From: Paraphysomonas bandaiensis
Lineage: Eukaryota; Chrysophyceae
Assembly (NCBI GenBank): GCA_965644295.1
Contig: CBFFRP010000527.1
Span: forward strand, 1 to 64,000
Direction of reading: 5' to 3'
Length of the DNA stretch: 64,000 nucleotides
The translations under genes and the position numbers were made by a program. The notes beneath the pieces are model-generated. The model did not search any database and was not told the origin of the DNA. It was given only the letters and a program-made list of their open reading frames with translations. This document shows positions 62,793 to 64,000 of the stretch, piece after piece. The stretch's first letter is position 1. Each line of letters opens with the position of its first letter.

Positions 62793-64000
62793 CTATACAA
62801 CACCGCTTAATGTTGCTGCTACATTGATGTCAGCCTCTTCTAATGCTTTAGTAGATATCTTGGTTCCCATAACATACACAGGTTTTATGTATTCTTCGGT
62901 TGCTTGGGCTTTTTGCGCTAATTTTTCTTCTTTCGCTTCTTTGCGCTTCATGTCCATCACCGTCGACACCATCTCACTGATAAGAATTGAGTTATTCTGT
63001 TCATACTCTTTGATACGCTGAAACCAATCCTCTCTGTCTTCTCCTGATAGTGGAAGAAGGTCCAGAGACTTAAGTAGGTCGAACTTGACATTATGTTCTT
63101 CAATGTTAATCTGAAGGCGTTGATGTTTCATACTGATCCCCATAAACTGTCGTAGTGAATGGGCAGTCCATGACACCTTGGCCTCAGTTCCCTTGGCAGC
63201 AGCAGCTTTAGCAGCGGCCAATTTGTTGCGTTCCAGCATAGGCAAGTGAGGAGTCTCGCCAATGCACCACCCGGGGTTATGGAGGGACCCTTTCAGATCA
63301 TGTATGAGAGCATTACCTTGAGTGGTGCCTTGACAAATACTTTGCCATCCACCCTTGGTGTCAGATATCTGTTGCCAGCCTTCAGGACTGCGGCTGAGTG
63401 CTTGAAGCATTTTCAGTGCTTCAAGTTGAATAATCTCTTCGCTGTAGAGAGCCCTCAAGGCTCCAATAACCAGAGGAACCGCCTTTTTTCGGACAAGGTA
63501 ATCAAGGGCAGGAGAGTGAATGGACGACACTCGAGTGAGAAATAACATTGCTGGAGCAAGGATAAGAGAGTTATTCATGTGTCTTTCCATGCATTTTAAA
63601 ATAACTTTCGCAGCACCCAGCTCATACAGATGAACAACACGGGAGTTAGTGCTCGAGACCCAGTTGAACAATTTTAATACGCACCGAAGTATATTCACAT
63701 TTTTGGAATATTTACGGCAATATAACATGAAGTATGAAAGCATGCGCCGTTCCAAAATTTCGACTCGGCACTCTTCGCTACGACTTGCTTGTAGAACGCC
63801 CGCAGTGCAGTGCTCCACCATTTCGACATTACTCATGTGACGGTGACCCATAGCGAATACAACATTTAGAACGGTGGTATCCTTAATAAGAGCATCTCTG
63901 GTAAAATTACAGTCTAACAATTGACGCAAAATAGCCAGTGCACAAAGCTGAATATCAAAATTATTTCGATGCCTATTTTGGGCTTCAATGGCTAATCGCA
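62793..64000 (-). CDS. helical (ARM/HEAT-like) repeat protein, C-terminal part, cut by window edge
   Basis: The frame is open to the right window edge, so the true start lies beyond 64000; at least 402 residues are visible. The first about 190 visible residues are short Leu-rich helical pairs (VLRCVLKLFNWVSSTNSR, LELGAAKVILKCMERH-type) typical of armadillo/HEAT repeats, without clean consensus. The second half is different: an Ala/Lys linker (KLAAAKAAAAKGTEAK), then a charged helical region (MVSTVMDMKRKEAKEEK) and a short tail. The family is not recognised; a cytoplasmic scaffold is the simplest guess. It is unrelated in sequence to the RING-ARM protein at 51652. Confidence 0.7.
   Translation of the reverse strand, partial: RLAIEAQNRHRNNFDIQLCALAILRQLLDCNFTRDALIKDTTVLNVVFAMGHRHMSNVEMVEHCTAGVLQASRSEECRVEILERRMLSYFMLYCRKYSKNVNILRCVLKLFNWVSSTNSRVVHLYELGAAKVILKCMERHMNNSLILAPAMLFLTRVSSIHSPALDYLVRKKAVPLVIGALRALYSEEIIQLEALKMLQALSRSPEGWQQISDTKGGWQSICQGTTQGNALIHDLKGSLHNPGWCIGETPHLPMLERNKLAAAKAAAAKGTEAKVSWTAHSLRQFMGISMKHQRLQINIEEHNVKFDLLKSLDLLPLSGEDREDWFQRIKEYEQNNSILISEMVSTVMDMKRKEAKEEKLAQKAQATEEYIKPVYVMGTKISTKALEEADINVAATLSGVV

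Overview
The window is nuclear DNA of an AT-rich eukaryote. Almost every recognisable gene is an ordinary eukaryotic gene: CARM1-type arginine methyltransferase, LSH/DDM1 remodeler, dymeclin, THOC3, a USP37-type deubiquitinase, OXA1, signal peptidase subunit SPCS2, neutral sphingomyelinase, RhoGEF and radial spoke protein 3. Radial spoke protein 3 implies motile 9+2 flagella. Introns are short (about 40-340 nt), mostly GT-AG, and the standard genetic code fits every gene. I infer a flagellated protist or zoosporic organism, but the lineage cannot be fixed from this sequence alone.

Layout, left to right. 1-1462 (+): 3' part of a CARM1-like gene. 2055-7507: nearly intact Ty1/copia retrotransposon with identical 292-bp LTRs, flanked by an unexpected 380-bp direct repeat. 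8154-10456 (-): LSH/DDM1-type SNF2 ATPase. 11211-15905 (+): 13-exon dymeclin. 16237-16978: deleted hAT transposon with terminal inverted repeats and a target duplication. 18059-19429 (+): C2-domain protein. 19781-20269: second, shorter hAT relative. 20578-20814 (-): small membrane protein. 21.5-23 kb: gene-poor, with a candidate MITE. 23039-23986 (-): sulfotransferase-like protein. 24654-25772 (+): radial spoke protein 3. 26444-27571 (-): neutral sphingomyelinase-like enzyme.

27681-31626 is a near-perfect inverted repeat with 1,687-bp arms and a 572-bp spacer. It is followed by a 143-bp satellite (31946-33746, 12.6 copies) and a 3-kb field of decayed hairpin-type repeats. 36830-38643 (-): 9-exon THOC3. 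Then a pure (CATA)n tract, a 9-exon USP37-like deubiquitinase (39287-43391, +), a RhoGEF (45334-47457, +), OXA1 (49748-51076, -), and a 1,893-residue RING protein with about 41 armadillo repeats, part of which is a 1,107-bp higher-order tandem repeat (51652-57333, +). 57.3-60.3 kb holds a foldback element and more hairpin repeats related to those at 34 kb. SPCS2 (60454-61179, -) and the 3' part of a helical-repeat gene (62793-64000, -) close the window.

The genes do not form an operon-like unit: strands are mixed and functions are unrelated housekeeping ones. The distinctive content is repeat biology: one young LTR element, two hAT derivatives, two scales of foldback structure, one satellite, long tetranucleotide tracts, and a coding gene that itself behaves like a tandem repeat array. 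Exon boundaries were derived by hand from splice signals, reading-frame continuity and remembered family conservation. No database search was run.
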